Source: Betaproteobacteria bacterium (GTDB lineage Bacteria > Pseudomonadota > Gammaproteobacteria > Burkholderiales > Burkholderiaceae). From it: a stretch of 64,000 nucleotides of DNA. Location: the NCBI GenBank assembly GCA_009783065.1, contig WRHV01000004.1:1-64000 (forward strand), read 5' to 3'. Both the position numbers and the translations under genes were made by a program. The notes below the pieces were generated by a model. The model had not been told where the DNA came from. It worked only from the letters and a program-made list of their open reading frames with translations, and made no database searches. This document shows, piece by piece, positions 53,761 to 63,893 of the stretch (position 1 is its first letter; each line of letters starts with the position of its first letter).

Positions 53761-54283
53761 AATCATCGCTGCGTGTATAGGCCATAATCACTTTTGTATG
53801 TCGGGAAAACTGCTTTAACAATTCTGCCCGTTTTCCCAGTTCAAAATCGTCAAAATCAAAACCCGGCGCCACGGTACATCCGACAAAGGAAAACCCTGCC
53901 CCATCAACCGGCCTGGCGCCAAACCAATAGCCTGCCGGCACAACATACTGCACCCATTCACCTGCTGCGACATTTTGTCCTAGCAACACTTCGGAAAATT
54001 TCCCTTCCGGTGAAATCATGACCAAACGTAATGCGCCTCCCAGGTAAAAATGCCAGATCTCATCCTGTCGGATCCTGTGCAAAGCGGAAAAATCACCTTC
54101 CTTCAACAAATACAGGATGGCCGTACCGACATTTCTCGTTCCGATAAAACCTTCCGGTAAATAGTGCACCGGAATCACTTCAGACGAACGATAAGTTTCT
54201 GCATAATGCCCGCCTTCCGGATGTGTTTTTAACTGGTATTGCCTGATAATTTCCGATGCTTTTTCCTGATCCTGGCTTGTCAT
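53759..54283 (-). CDS. DUF985 cupin-superfamily protein
   Basis: 174 residues from the ATG at 54283. The pattern YQLKTHPEGGHYAETYRS, then IYFL-type LYLLKEGDFSALHRIRQDEIWHFYLGGAL, VQYVVPAGYWFGARPV and FSFVGCTVAPGFDFDDFELG matches DUF985 (Cupin_5, YML079w-like). The fold is a double-stranded beta-helix; the family's function is unknown, though the His/Glu cluster suggests a small-ligand or metal site. A start nine codons earlier is possible. Confidence 0.85.
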   Translation of the reverse strand: MTSQDQEKASEIIRQYQLKTHPEGGHYAETYRSSEVIPVHYLPEGFIGTRNVGTAILYLLKEGDFSALHRIRQDEIWHFYLGGALRLVMISPEGKFSEVLLGQNVAAGEWVQYVVPAGYWFGARPVDGAGFSFVGCTVAPGFDFDDFELGKRAELLKQFSRHTKVIMAYTRSDD

Positions 54284-54918
54284 GTCAACTTTCACTCTTT
54301 CACACCGCACCCAGCCAGCATGCTGAAAACGGATTCTCGTAAATGTAAAAAATGCCAGGAAACCGTTGCTTCTGACATTTCTGCAAATCCCGTTCTAAAT
54401 GAATATCTCAGAACCGTTCAAACAATCGTATTATTATCAATTTCTTGCAGGAAAACCAACTTGCTGAACATCGGCATCCCCATGCGCATATTCGAAAAGA
54501 GAATCCATCTTGCGGTTCTTGTTCAAATATCGGCTTATCCTCCTAGCATATCAGATGCTACAACATGATTAACCGGATTCCGGAATAACAAAGCCGAAAC
54601 AAAGCATACCGAGAGGGTGAAATAGGCCGCTATTTCTCTTGCTTTTCAGTTTGCACCCGAATGCTTCATGAGCATTTCCTTTTTTGAAATCAAAGATCAA
54701 TACGTCAAAACCAAGCTATCTTATGAATCGCTTTGTCTGGTAGATTCAGAATACAAATAGATTGTTACAAACCAGTGACTTGGAAATACTTTGTTGACTG
54801 GAAAAGAAAAACGCCCAGACATTTCGGGCGTTTTTATCAGAAACAACAACAAAATTATTTAGCCTGAAATTACTTTTTCCTTTTTAACAATCTCAGTATC
54901 TGCTTTCGCCACGCGCTT
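54284..54918. other. 635-base region without a supported gene
   Basis: The region lies between two minus-strand genes. A reading frame at 54239-54568 (+) overlaps the cupin gene and looks non-coding. A minus-strand stretch at about 54545-54635 reads as a hydrophobic run (AAYFTLSVCFVSALLF) with no start, ribosome site or continuation; it may be a gene remnant. The only clear element is the terminator at 54807-54835. Confidence 0.5.
54807..54835. terminator. Rho-independent terminator downstream of aqpZ
   Basis: AAAAACGCCC (54807-54816) and GGGCGTTTTT (54826-54835) around a nine-base loop; A/T runs make it work in both directions. It lies about 85 bases past the aqpZ stop on the minus strand. 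Confidence 0.8.
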
Positions 54919-55626
54919 TTAATTTCCTTCCCCTTCAACCAGAATAAACCGATAAATCAGCGCTCCGATTAGCCCACCAATCAAAGGCGCTGCCCAAAAA
55001 AGCCATAGCTGTTCCAGCGGCCAAGAAGCACTCGCGAAGATCGCTTGCGATGTGGAACGGGCCGGATTGACTGACGTATTGGTCACTGGAATACTAACGA
55101 GATGGATGAGTGTTAAGCAAAGACCAATTGCAATCGGAGCAAAACCAGCCGGCGCTCTCTTATCGGTTGCGCCCATGATGACGAAAAGAAAGACCGCCGT
55201 CATGGCCACTTCCATGACAATAGCCGCAGTCATGCTATATCCGCCTGGAGAATGCTCACCGTATCCATTGGCTGCAAAACTGCCAATTTCGGCGCTAGGC
55301 TGCCCCATAAAAACGGTATAAAGCAATGCCGCAGCAAAGAGCGCGCCCAATACTTGCACAACCACATACGGCAAAACCATGCGATAAGGAAAACGCCCGC
55401 CGACGGCTAAACCCAGTGAAATAGCTGGATTCAGGTGACACCCTGAAATATGTCCAATGGCAAAAGCCATAGTTAAAACCGTCAGGCCAAAAGCAAAGGC
55501 CACCCCATAAAAACCGATTCCCGTTTCCGGAAACGTTGCCGCAAACAGCGCACTGCCGCAACCACCAAAAACCAGCCAGAATGTGCCGATAAACTCGGCA
55601 GAAAGACTTTTAACTGACGACATCAT
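54919..55626 (-). CDS. aqpZ: Aquaporin Z
   Basis: Water channel of the inner membrane, 235 residues with six spans. The two NPA loops are GCHLNPAIS (66-68) and [11 protein letters not shown]. The water-selective filter is conserved: F46, His in [11 protein letters not shown], Thr in TNTS and Arg of NPAR. Residues [11 protein letters not shown] differ from E. coli AqpZ (GHISGGHFNPA), with a Cys near the pore. AAAGGA precedes the ATG pair at 55626/55623; the upstream in-frame extension is not used. Aquaglyceroporins have a D after NPA, absent here. Confidence 0.93.
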   Translation of the reverse strand: MMSSVKSLSAEFIGTFWLVFGGCGSALFAATFPETGIGFYGVAFAFGLTVLTMAFAIGHISGCHLNPAISLGLAVGGRFPYRMVLPYVVVQVLGALFAAALLYTVFMGQPSAEIGSFAANGYGEHSPGGYSMTAAIVMEVAMTAVFLFVIMGATDKRAPAGFAPIAIGLCLTLIHLVSIPVTNTSVNPARSTSQAIFASASWPLEQLWLFWAAPLIGGLIGALIYRFILVEGEGN

Positions 55627-55831
55627 TTTTCCTTTCCGAAGTATGAAAACATCAAAACCAATCTTAGACAGCATCATACTGATGACGATAAGACTATCAC
55701 TATCCGGATTTGTTCTATAGCGTCACGCCAAAATACGTGCCTCATGCTAAAAAACAAAACAAGGGATGCGCAATTTTTTCTTATCCTTCATAATACCTGC
55801 CTGTTTCCAATATCCGTATCCCGGCATCATC

Positions 55832-57031
55832 ATGAATCCGTATCTGAACCGGCTCCAGGCCTATCCGTTCGAAAAGCTGCGGCAACTTTTTGCTGGTACT
55901 TTACCCAACACATCGCATCAACATATCAATCTTGGCATTGGCGAACCCCGGCATCCAACCCCGGCATTCATCAAACAAGCCATTTGCAATAACCTTGATG
56001 GATTAGCCAGTTACCCTGCCACAATTGGTCAGGACGCACTCCGGCAGGCCATTGCCGAATGGTTGAAGCAACGTTATCGCATTCCTCTCCCGGACCATAC
56101 GACACAGATCATTCCCACGCTAGGCTCAAGAGAAGCCCTCTTCTCACTGGCGCAAGCCATACTGGATCCATCAGAACACAGCCTGGTTATCTGCCCCAAT
56201 CCGTTTTACCAAATTTATGAAGGAGCAACTCTGCTTGGCGGCGCTGAGCCTTACTTTGTCAATGCCGACCCCAAAAGCAATTTTAATTGTGACTATGATA
56301 GTATACCTGCTGCCGTCTGGGAACGTACGCACCTTCTCTACCTATGTTCTCCTGCCAACCCGACCGGAGCCGTTTTAACGCTATCACAATGGGAAAAACT
56401 GTTTGCGCTGTCCGACCAGTACGGATTTACCATTGCCTCAGACGAATGTTACTCTGAAATCTATTTTGGCCAAGAAGCGCCTCTGGGTGGACTAGAAGCG
56501 GCACATCGTCTTGGCAGGAAAAACTATCCTCGTTTAATCATGCTCTCAAGCCTATCCAAACGCTCCAATGTTCCAGGCATGCGTTCAGGATTCGTGGCGG
56601 GTGATGCGAATATCCTCAAGAAATTTCTGCTATACCGTACCTATCATGGCTGCGCCATGAGCCTGACCATTCAAAACGCCTCCATTGCAGCCTGGCAGGA
56701 TGAAAACCATGTTATCGAAAACCGGGCAAAATACAGTGCAAAATTCGAAGCCGCCACGCCCCTTTTGCAGGAAGTACTGGATGTCTCCTTGCCTGATGCC
56801 GGTTTTTATCTATGGGCGGATGTATTCAAAACAACAGGGCTGACCGATACGGAATTTGCCGGAAAGCTTTATGCTGACTATAACGTAACTGTTCTGCCGG
56901 GAAGCTTCCTGGCACGGAAAGCGCATGGCGTCAATCCCGGTGACAACCGCATTCGGATTGCGCTCGTGGCTGAAGAAGAAGAATGTATGGAAGCCGTGCG
57001 CCGCATCACCGATTTCATCGGATGTTTATAA
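55832..57031 (+). CDS. dapC: N-succinyldiaminopimelate aminotransferase DapC
   Basis: PLP aminotransferase of the succinylase branch of lysine and murein synthesis. Class I fold: LGIGEPRHPTPAFI, NPTGAVL and the PLP-binding K243 in LSSLSKRSNVPGMR. 399 residues from the ATG at 55832, where MNPYLNRLQAYPFEKLRQLF begins; an in-frame upstream stretch is not conserved. It is followed by dapD and dapE, which fixes the role better than sequence alone would. Confidence 0.92.
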   Translation: MNPYLNRLQAYPFEKLRQLFAGTLPNTSHQHINLGIGEPRHPTPAFIKQAICNNLDGLASYPATIGQDALRQAIAEWLKQRYRIPLPDHTTQIIPTLGSREALFSLAQAILDPSEHSLVICPNPFYQIYEGATLLGGAEPYFVNADPKSNFNCDYDSIPAAVWERTHLLYLCSPANPTGAVLTLSQWEKLFALSDQYGFTIASDECYSEIYFGQEAPLGGLEAAHRLGRKNYPRLIMLSSLSKRSNVPGMRSGFVAGDANILKKFLLYRTYHGCAMSLTIQNASIAAWQDENHVIENRAKYSAKFEAATPLLQEVLDVSLPDAGFYLWADVFKTTGLTDTEFAGKLYADYNVTVLPGSFLARKAHGVNPGDNRIRIALVAEEEECMEAVRRITDFIGCL

Positions 57032-57068
57032 TGTTTTCTTTCAATAATAACTGTAACCGGCAATTCAT

Positions 57069-57908
57069 ATGAAACAAGACCTGCAAAAAACCATCGAAGA
57101 TGCCTGGAAAAACCGCGTCAACCTCACTGCCCTATCATCTTCAGCAGAAATCCGCGAAGCGATCAATGAAGTCATTAATCGCCTGGACCAGGGAACCCTG
57201 CGTATTGCAGAAAAACACAATGGCGAATGGATTGTGAACCAATGGGCCAAACAAGCCATTCTGCTTTCTTTCCGGATGGAAGAAAATGTTGCCATGCCTG
57301 TGGACACATCCGGCACCTATGCCATGCACTTTTATGACAAGGTTGCCAGCAAATTTGCGGCCTACACAGAAGCAGATTTTGCCCGTAGCGGTTTTCGGGT
57401 TGTGCCACCGGCTGCCGCCCGGCGCGGCAGCTTTATCGGAAAAAATGTGGTCATGATGCCATCGTTCGTCAATATCGGCGCCTATGTGGATGAAGGCACC
57501 ATGATTGATACGTGGGCCACCGTCGGTTCTTGCGCACAAATCGGGAAAAACGTTCACCTATCCGGCGGCGTAGGCATCGGTGGCGTACTCGAACCCATGC
57601 AGGCCAACCCGACCATCATTGAGGACAATTGCTTTATCGGCGCCCGTTCCGAAATCGTTGAAGGCGTCATCGTTGAAGAAAACAGCGTCATCTCAATGGG
57701 AGTCTATATCGGCCAATCAACCCGCATCTATGACCGTGAAAATGACCGGATTATTTATGGCCGTGTCCCGGCAGGATCAGTCGTCGTACCTGGCAGCCTC
57801 CCGTCTGATAATGGCAAATACAGCCTATACTGCGCCGTAATCGTGAAACGGGTTGATGCGCAAACACGAGCTAAAACGGCCATCAATGACCTTTTACGGG
57901 AAGCATAA
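57069..57908 (+). CDS. dapD: Tetrahydrodipicolinate N-succinyltransferase
   Basis: Transfers succinyl from succinyl-CoA to tetrahydrodipicolinate. The 279 residues contain the N-terminal helical domain and the left-handed beta-helix hexapeptide repeats (about 110-235). The conserved runs include [40 protein letters not shown] and [14 protein letters not shown]. Second gene of dapC-dapD-dapE; it starts 37 bases after dapC. Confidence 0.97.
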   Translation: MKQDLQKTIEDAWKNRVNLTALSSSAEIREAINEVINRLDQGTLRIAEKHNGEWIVNQWAKQAILLSFRMEENVAMPVDTSGTYAMHFYDKVASKFAAYTEADFARSGFRVVPPAAARRGSFIGKNVVMMPSFVNIGAYVDEGTMIDTWATVGSCAQIGKNVHLSGGVGIGGVLEPMQANPTIIEDNCFIGARSEIVEGVIVEENSVISMGVYIGQSTRIYDRENDRIIYGRVPAGSVVVPGSLPSDNGKYSLYCAVIVKRVDAQTRAKTAINDLLREA

Positions 57909-57913
57909 AAACC

Positions 57914-59044
57914 ATGAGCGCCACACTGGAACTCGCCAAATTGCTGATAGCGCAACCTTCGGTCACACCGGATGATCAGGATTGCCAGAAACTGCTGATA
58001 CAACAGTTAAAAGCATGGGGATTTCAGTGTGAAACGATCCATTCCAACGGGGTTACCAATCTGTGGGCCAAACACGGGCAAACCCGACCACTGGTCATCA
58101 TGGCAGGCCACACCGATGTCGTGCCTCCTGGTCCGCTGGATAAATGGACGTCTGACCCGTTCACGCCGACCGAGCGGGATGGCAGGCTCTATGGGCGCGG
58201 CGCCGCTGATATGAAAGTACCGATAGCGGCCATGATTATCGCCGCCAGGGAATTTATTGAAAGGCATCCTGACTATGCCGGTTCCATTGCCTTTCTGATT
58301 ACCAGTGATGAGGAAGGTCCCGCAACAGATGGTACCGTTCTTGTCTGCGATAGGCTCAAAGAGCGAGGCGAAAAACCGGATTACTGCATTGTCGGAGAAC
58401 CGAGCTCAATGCAAAAACAAGGGGATATTATCAAGAATGGCCGGCGCGGTTCGATGTCCGGCAAGCTGATTGTCAAGGGAATTCAGGGACACATTGCCTA
58501 TCCCAACATCGCAAAAAACCCCATCCATCTGGCATTGCCCGCACTGACTGAACTGGCTGCGGAAAAATGGGATAACGGCAACGCCTATTACGACCCCACA
58601 TCCTGGCAAATATCCAATATCCATGCGGGAACCGGTGCATACAACGTCATTCCTGGTGACATTGTCATTGATTTCAACTTCCGTTTTTCCACTGAGAATA
58701 CCACCGAGAACCTGCAAAAGCGGGTCTGCGCCATCCTGGATAGACACGGATTGGATTACCAGCTTGATTGGAGCATCTCCGGACAGCCATTTTTGACGCC
58801 AAAAGGCACGCTGTGTGATGCGCTCTCATGCGCCATTGTTGATGAAACCGGTATCACACCGCAACTATCGACAACAGGCGGCACCTCAGACGGACGCTTT
58901 ATTGCGAAGATTTGCCCCGAGGTTGTCGAATTTGGCCCGCTTATGACCAGTATTCACCAAATTGACGAATATGTGCTCATTGCCGACATCGAACCTCTCA
59001 AAAATATCTACCGACGAACATTGGAAAACCTACTTTTAAAATGA
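57914..59044 (+). CDS. dapE: Succinyl-diaminopimelate desuccinylase
   Basis: Di-zinc hydrolase that releases LL-diaminopimelate and succinate. The metal-binding and catalytic residues are H66 and D68 ([11 protein letters not shown]), D99 (GAADMK) and E133-E134 ([11 protein letters not shown]). 376 residues. Starts five bases after dapD and its stop overlaps the prmB ATG by four bases. Confidence 0.96.
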   Translation: MSATLELAKLLIAQPSVTPDDQDCQKLLIQQLKAWGFQCETIHSNGVTNLWAKHGQTRPLVIMAGHTDVVPPGPLDKWTSDPFTPTERDGRLYGRGAADMKVPIAAMIIAAREFIERHPDYAGSIAFLITSDEEGPATDGTVLVCDRLKERGEKPDYCIVGEPSSMQKQGDIIKNGRRGSMSGKLIVKGIQGHIAYPNIAKNPIHLALPALTELAAEKWDNGNAYYDPTSWQISNIHAGTGAYNVIPGDIVIDFNFRFSTENTTENLQKRVCAILDRHGLDYQLDWSISGQPFLTPKGTLCDALSCAIVDETGITPQLSTTGGTSDGRFIAKICPEVVEFGPLMTSIHQIDEYVLIADIEPLKNIYRRTLENLLLK

Positions 59045-59931
59045 GTACAGCATCCTCCACTTTCAACACAATCCGCGATCTGCTACGTCTGGCTGTCACA
59101 CGTTTCAATCAGGCCGGGCTGTTTTTCGGCCACGGCAGCAGCAATGCCTTTGATGAAGCTGTCTACCTCATTTTAAGCAGCCTTTCTCTGCCGCCTGATA
59201 AACTCGAGCCTTTTCTGGATGCCAAACTGACGCCGGAAGAAATCGGGCGTATCCGCATGCTGATTGACCGCCGCATATCAGAACGCATTCCCGCCGCTTA
59301 TCTGACTAACGAAGCCTGGCTCCAGGGATACCGCTTTTATGTGGACAAACGCGCGATCATTCCACGTTCGTTTATTGCCGAGCTAATCATAGAGCAGTTT
59401 ATGCCGTGGGTGGAAAACCCGGAAGAAACAGGCAGTATCCTTGAGCTGTGCACAGGATCAGGCTGTCTGGCCGTCATGATGGCAGACGCCTTCCCGCATG
59501 CCATAATCGATGCCGTTGACCTTTCAGCAGATGCGCTGGACGTTGCCCGGATCAATGTCGATGAATACGGGCTAAAAGACCGGATTACACTGATTCAGTC
59601 TGACCTCTATCAAATGGTGCCACACAAGAAATATGACCTGATTATCACCAATCCGCCTTATGTGAATAGCGCTTCCATGAAAAAATTGCCCCCGGAATAT
59701 CTGCACGAACCGCAGGAAGCACTGGCAGGCGGGGATGATGGCATGGATCTTGTCAGACGGATCCTATCCGGAGCAAGCCAATACCTCAGTGAAAACGGCC
59801 TGCTGATTATCGAAATCGGCAATGAAGCAACCCATGCTGAAGCGGCGTTTCCTGAGCTGGAACTGACATGGCTTTCCACCAGTGGCGGCGATGACCGCGT
59901 TTTCCTAATTGAAGCAGCGCAGTTACATTAA
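59041..59931 (+). CDS. prmB: 50S ribosomal protein L3 glutamine methyltransferase PrmB
   Basis: N5-glutamine methyltransferase. The SAM-binding motif [17 protein letters not shown] and the catalytic NPPY in [15 protein letters not shown] are present, with [22 protein letters not shown] after it. The N-terminal part ([21 protein letters not shown]) is typical of PrmB rather than PrmC. 296 residues. The prmB position after dapE is conserved in Burkholderiales. Confidence 0.92.
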   Translation: MSTASSTFNTIRDLLRLAVTRFNQAGLFFGHGSSNAFDEAVYLILSSLSLPPDKLEPFLDAKLTPEEIGRIRMLIDRRISERIPAAYLTNEAWLQGYRFYVDKRAIIPRSFIAELIIEQFMPWVENPEETGSILELCTGSGCLAVMMADAFPHAIIDAVDLSADALDVARINVDEYGLKDRITLIQSDLYQMVPHKKYDLIITNPPYVNSASMKKLPPEYLHEPQEALAGGDDGMDLVRRILSGASQYLSENGLLIIEIGNEATHAEAAFPELELTWLSTSGGDDRVFLIEAAQLH

Positions 59932-59942
59932 ATCCTTTTGCC

Positions 59943-61898
59943 ATGATCCGTTTTCAGCAAGTCAATCTAAGGCGTGGGATCAAATCTCTGCTGGAACAGG
60001 CTGATGTCTCGCTTAATCCACGAGAAAAAATTGGACTCGTCGGGCCGAACGGAACCGGCAAAACAAGCCTTTTTTCCCTGTTGAACGGAGAACTGCACCC
60101 GGATCAGGGCAAAGTCGATTTTCCGGCAAACTGGCGCATTTCCTATGTTAAACAAGAAATCCCGACACTCGAAAAAACCGCACTTGAGTATGTGATTGAT
60201 GGCGATGTCCGGCTTCGTGAACTCGAATCCCATCTGCTGCAACTGCAAACGAATGAAAACCATGCCAACAATGGCCTGCAAATAGCAGAACTGCACACCT
60301 TGCTGGACGAAGCCGGCAGTTACACTGTCCAGGCACGAGCCGGGCAACTACTTTTAGGTCTTGGATTTTCGCAGAAAGAACTGCAACAGCCTGTATCACA
60401 ATTCTCCGGTGGATGGCGCATGCGGCTGAATCTGGCGCAGGCGCTGATTGCCCCGTCAGACCTGTTATTGCTGGACGAACCAACCAACCATCTGGATCTG
60501 GACGCCATCCTCTGGCTTGAGGACTGGCTTAAGCACTATAGCGGTACATTGATTATTATTTCCCACGACCGGGACTTTCTGGATGGGATTGTGAATGTCA
60601 TTCTGCATATTGATGATCGAAAATTGCGGCGCTATAACGGCAATTATTCATCCTTTGAACGCCAGCGCGCCGAACAGCTTGTCCTGATCCAAAGCGCCAT
60701 TGAAAAACAGGCAAAGCGACGCGCCCATCTGGAATCTTTTATCCAGCGTTTTAAGGCCAAGGCAACCAAGGCACGCCAGGCACAAAGCCGTATCAAGGCC
60801 CTGGAAAAAATGGAAGAACTGGCGCCGCTCAGGGCTGCTGCCGAATTTTCTTTCGAATTCCGTGAACCGGATCATTCACCCAATCCCTTGCTGGTCATGG
60901 AAGCGATTGATGCCGGCTATCCTGCATCGGATGAAAAAACCGAACCAACCGTCATTCTTCCGCACATTAATTTCTCACTCCAGATGGGAGAACGAATCGG
61001 CTTGCTCGGGGTAAACGGCGCCGGCAAATCCACTTTCATCAAAACCATTGCAGGTGAATTGCTTCCGCTTGCAGGACGCTATACGACCGGCAAAGGCCTT
61101 AACATCGGGTACTTTGCCCAACATCAGGTGGAAATGTTGCGAAACGAGGAATCACCGCTGTGGCACCTAGGCCGGATTACACCTCATGTCCGGGAACAGG
61201 ATTTGCGTAATTTCCTCGGCGGATTTCTCTTTTCAGGCGCCATGGCAACCAATCCTATTGCCCCGCTTTCCGGTGGCGAAAAAGCCAGGCTGGCGTTAGC
61301 CATGATTGTCTGGCAACGTCCCAACCTGCTTTTGCTGGACGAACCAACCAACCATCTTGATCTGGATACAAGAGAGGCGCTAACCGACGCGCTGGCTCAA
61401 TTTGAAGGTACGCTGATGCTGGTATCACATGACCGCCATCTCCTTCGCGCAACAACAGATCGGTTTCTGATCGTTTCACATGGAACGTTACAACCCTTTG
61501 ATGGTGATCTGGACGATTATCGGAATTGGCTTTTCCAGATAAGACAAGAGAAAAAAAACGAGTCGCCATTGCTTCCTGTTCCTACTGCTTCTGCACCTGG
61601 AGGAGAAATACATCGGCGAGAACAAAAACGAATAGAAGCTGAAAAGCGCCAGCGCCTGTCTTCTTTAAAAAAACCGATTGAAGAACGTATCAAACGGATT
61701 GAAAGAGAAATGGAAAAGCTTCAGGCACTCCAGTCTGCGATTGACAGCCAGATGACACTTCCTGAATTTTATGAAGCACAAAACCGGGAAAAATTAAAAG
61801 AACTCCTGGTCAGTCAGGCTTATTATGCGAAAGAACTCGCATCACTTGAAGAGGAATGGCTGCTGAAGCTGGACGAACTTGAAAAGATGAAAGACTAG
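59943..61898 (+). CDS. yheS: ABC-F ATPase, YheS type
   Basis: Ribosome-associated ATPase with two ABC domains and no membrane span. The first Walker A is GPNGTGKTS (34-42), the second GVNGAGKST (about 358-366). The signature motifs SQFSGGWRMRL and APLSGGEKARL are present, as are the paired LLLLDEPTNHLDLD sites. The inter-domain linker (about 230-310) is Lys/Arg-rich. A C-terminal coiled tail of about 100 residues is Glu/Lys-rich (RREQKRIEAEKRQRLSSL). The opening VNLRRGIKSLLEQADVSL and the LEYVIDGDVRLRELE motif match YheS better than Uup or EttA. Confidence 0.88.
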   Translation: MIRFQQVNLRRGIKSLLEQADVSLNPREKIGLVGPNGTGKTSLFSLLNGELHPDQGKVDFPANWRISYVKQEIPTLEKTALEYVIDGDVRLRELESHLLQLQTNENHANNGLQIAELHTLLDEAGSYTVQARAGQLLLGLGFSQKELQQPVSQFSGGWRMRLNLAQALIAPSDLLLLDEPTNHLDLDAILWLEDWLKHYSGTLIIISHDRDFLDGIVNVILHIDDRKLRRYNGNYSSFERQRAEQLVLIQSAIEKQAKRRAHLESFIQRFKAKATKARQAQSRIKALEKMEELAPLRAAAEFSFEFREPDHSPNPLLVMEAIDAGYPASDEKTEPTVILPHINFSLQMGERIGLLGVNGAGKSTFIKTIAGELLPLAGRYTTGKGLNIGYFAQHQVEMLRNEESPLWHLGRITPHVREQDLRNFLGGFLFSGAMATNPIAPLSGGEKARLALAMIVWQRPNLLLLDEPTNHLDLDTREALTDALAQFEGTLMLVSHDRHLLRATTDRFLIVSHGTLQPFDGDLDDYRNWLFQIRQEKKNESPLLPVPTASAPGGEIHRREQKRIEAEKRQRLSSLKKPIEERIKRIEREMEKLQALQSAIDSQMTLPEFYEAQNREKLKELLVSQAYYAKELASLEEEWLLKLDELEKMKD

Positions 61899-61917
61899 GG
61901 TCAGCCCTAAAAAACGC

Positions 61918-62358
61918 CTATCCTTTCAGGATAGAATCCAGCCCAAGATTCGCCAGTTCGTCGGCCCGTTCATTTTCCGGATGGCCCGCATGTCCTTTTA
62001 CCCAACGCCAGTCAATTTGGTGTTTTGCCTGTACCTCATCTAACCTCTCCCACAAGTCCGCATTCTTGACCGGCTTCTTTGCAGCCGTTTTCCATCCCCG
62101 CCGTTTCCAGTCATGAATCCATTCCGTTATGCCTTTTTTTACATACTGGCTGTCTGTATACAAAATAACACGGCAGGAACGTTTCAATGCATGCAAGGCT
62201 TCAATAACCGCCATGATTTCCATTCGGTTGTTGGTGGTCTCAGGTTCACCCCCATGCATCTCTTTCCGATGATGCCCGGCAATCAGAACCACCCCCCATC
62301 CGCCTGGTCCCGGATTACCGCGACACGCGCCATCTGTATAAATTTCAATCTCATTCAT
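61918..62358 (-). CDS. rnhA: Ribonuclease HI
   Basis: Cuts the RNA strand of RNA-DNA hybrids. Catalytic carboxylates are D9 ([12 protein letters not shown]), E47 (NNRMEIMAV), D69 (LYTDSQYV) and D133 (NERADELAN), with the active-site His in KGHAGH. 146 residues, normal length. It converges on yheS and diverges from gloB over 81 bases. Confidence 0.97.
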   Translation of the reverse strand: MNEIEIYTDGACRGNPGPGGWGVVLIAGHHRKEMHGGEPETTNNRMEIMAVIEALHALKRSCRVILYTDSQYVKKGITEWIHDWKRRGWKTAAKKPVKNADLWERLDEVQAKHQIDWRWVKGHAGHPENERADELANLGLDSILKG

Positions 62359-62439
62359 TTATTCACTTCCCGTCTTCAACATATTAAGCCTCCATTACCC
62401 CTACAAGGTTATAATAAAATTTTTAAATCGGAAGCAAAC

Positions 62440-63234
62440 ATGGCTGATCTGACAGAACAACCACTTAATGTGACGGCCCTGCCAGCTTTGGGCGACAATT
62501 ATATCTGGTTAATCGATAACGGCACCTATGCGGCTGTCATTGACCCCGGCGATGCTGCTGTCGTCATCACGGAACTACAAAAACGTGCTCTATCGCTAAG
62601 CGCCATTTTACTGACACATCGGCATGATGACCACATCAGTGGTGTCCCCCGTCTTGTTACTGAATATGATTCACCGGTTTACGGCCCGAAAAACGATGAT
62701 ATTCCCTTTGTGAACCACCCGCTGCAAGAGGGTGATCCCCTGATAATTAACGCGCTGAATCTATCACTGGCTGTACTGGATGTTCCTGGTCACACACGCG
62801 GACACATCGCCTATTATGACCGCATGCGGAAATGGCTGTTTTGCGGTGATATGCTGTTTGGCGCAGGCTGCGGCAGAATACTGGAAGGCACACCGGAAAT
62901 GATGATCGCCTCATTGGCCAAATTCACGGCACTGCCCGATGAAACCCAGGTATTCGCAGCACATGAATACACATTGGCCAATCTTAAATTTGCCCTTGAA
63001 ATCGAGCCTGACAATCCGGATATCCTTAAACGGGTGCAGGCCGACTCCGCCAAACGTGAGAGGAAACAACCCACGCTCCCTTCTACAATAGGCCTGGAAA
63101 AAAAGACGAATCCATTCTTGCGCAATAGAGAACCGGACGTGCTGGAACATCTTCTGTCTCTTGGCTTGATCAAAAGTAAAAACGCAGAGGACGCTTTTGC
63201 CGCCATGCGGGAATGGAAAAACGTTTACCGGTAA
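62440..63234 (+). CDS. gloB: Hydroxyacylglutathione hydrolase (glyoxalase II)
   Basis: Hydrolyses S-lactoylglutathione in methylglyoxal detoxification. The metallo-beta-lactamase zinc motif LTHRHDDHISG (T59-H60-R-H62-D-D64-H65) is complete, with VPGHTRGHIAYY and CGDMLFGAGCGRILEG. 264 residues from the ATG at 62440; a longer in-frame reading overlaps rnhA and is rejected. Confidence 0.95.
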   Translation: MADLTEQPLNVTALPALGDNYIWLIDNGTYAAVIDPGDAAVVITELQKRALSLSAILLTHRHDDHISGVPRLVTEYDSPVYGPKNDDIPFVNHPLQEGDPLIINALNLSLAVLDVPGHTRGHIAYYDRMRKWLFCGDMLFGAGCGRILEGTPEMMIASLAKFTALPDETQVFAAHEYTLANLKFALEIEPDNPDILKRVQADSAKRERKQPTLPSTIGLEKKTNPFLRNREPDVLEHLLSLGLIKSKNAEDAFAAMREWKNVYR

Positions 63235-63334
63235 GAAATCGCTGTATTCTCTCATCGGGTTGCGTTTTATTACGATGCACGGCTTTGTTTTATGATGTAA
63301 TAAGATTAACACTTTTCAAGCAAGGAGATTTGCC

Positions 63335-63787
63335 ATGTCAGAAAGCTTTTTTGTCATGCTGACGCATAAAAGCGATTACCGCTTTGAAGTGGAATTTGAG
63401 GACAAATTCCCGAATTTCGGGCCTTACCTTTCTGACGAGCCTGAACCTTTAGGCACCAATCTCGGGCCTGCGCCACCGCATATGCTGATTGCAGCCGTCG
63501 CAAATTGCCTTTCAGCCAGTTTCATGTTTGCAGTCAACCGCGCCAAACAGGATACCGGTGGCCTGGTTACCAAAGCAACATGCCACATCGGGCGTAATGA
63601 AAACAGGCACTTCCGTGTCGTGAAAATTGACGTTGAAATTCAGACGGGCAAACCCGGCACAGAAATTGGCGAGCTGGAAGATATTCTTTCCCGTTTTGAA
63701 GGCATCAGTACGGTTTCGCGTAGTGTGCTGGAAGGCATACCGATTGAAACGACTGTTATAGATTCAACAGGTAAGCGCCTGAAATAA
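63335..63787 (+). CDS. OsmC-family protein
   Basis: 150 residues of the OsmC/Ohr peroxidase fold. The first catalytic-type cysteine is C58 in AAVANCLSAS. At the place of the second cysteine this protein has S125 (GISTVSRSVL), where typical members have Cys (FCxVT). It may lack thiol peroxidase activity or use a different resolving residue. It starts 101 bases after gloB with AAGGAG before the ATG. Confidence 0.8.
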   Translation: MSESFFVMLTHKSDYRFEVEFEDKFPNFGPYLSDEPEPLGTNLGPAPPHMLIAAVANCLSASFMFAVNRAKQDTGGLVTKATCHIGRNENRHFRVVKIDVEIQTGKPGTEIGELEDILSRFEGISTVSRSVLEGIPIETTVIDSTGKRLK

Positions 63788-63893
63788 ACATTATGATGAT
63801 CTGCAAGTTAATATCTATCTAGCAATGCGTTTTTCACCCAATTCAATTACTCACCTGTAACTGGCAATGATGGCTTTATGATAGGAGGAAACC

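Noticed and set aside
54239..54568. 109-residue plus-strand frame
   Set aside because: It overlaps the start of the cupin gene, has no ribosome site before any of its ATGs and resembles no family. A CxxC pair alone is not enough.
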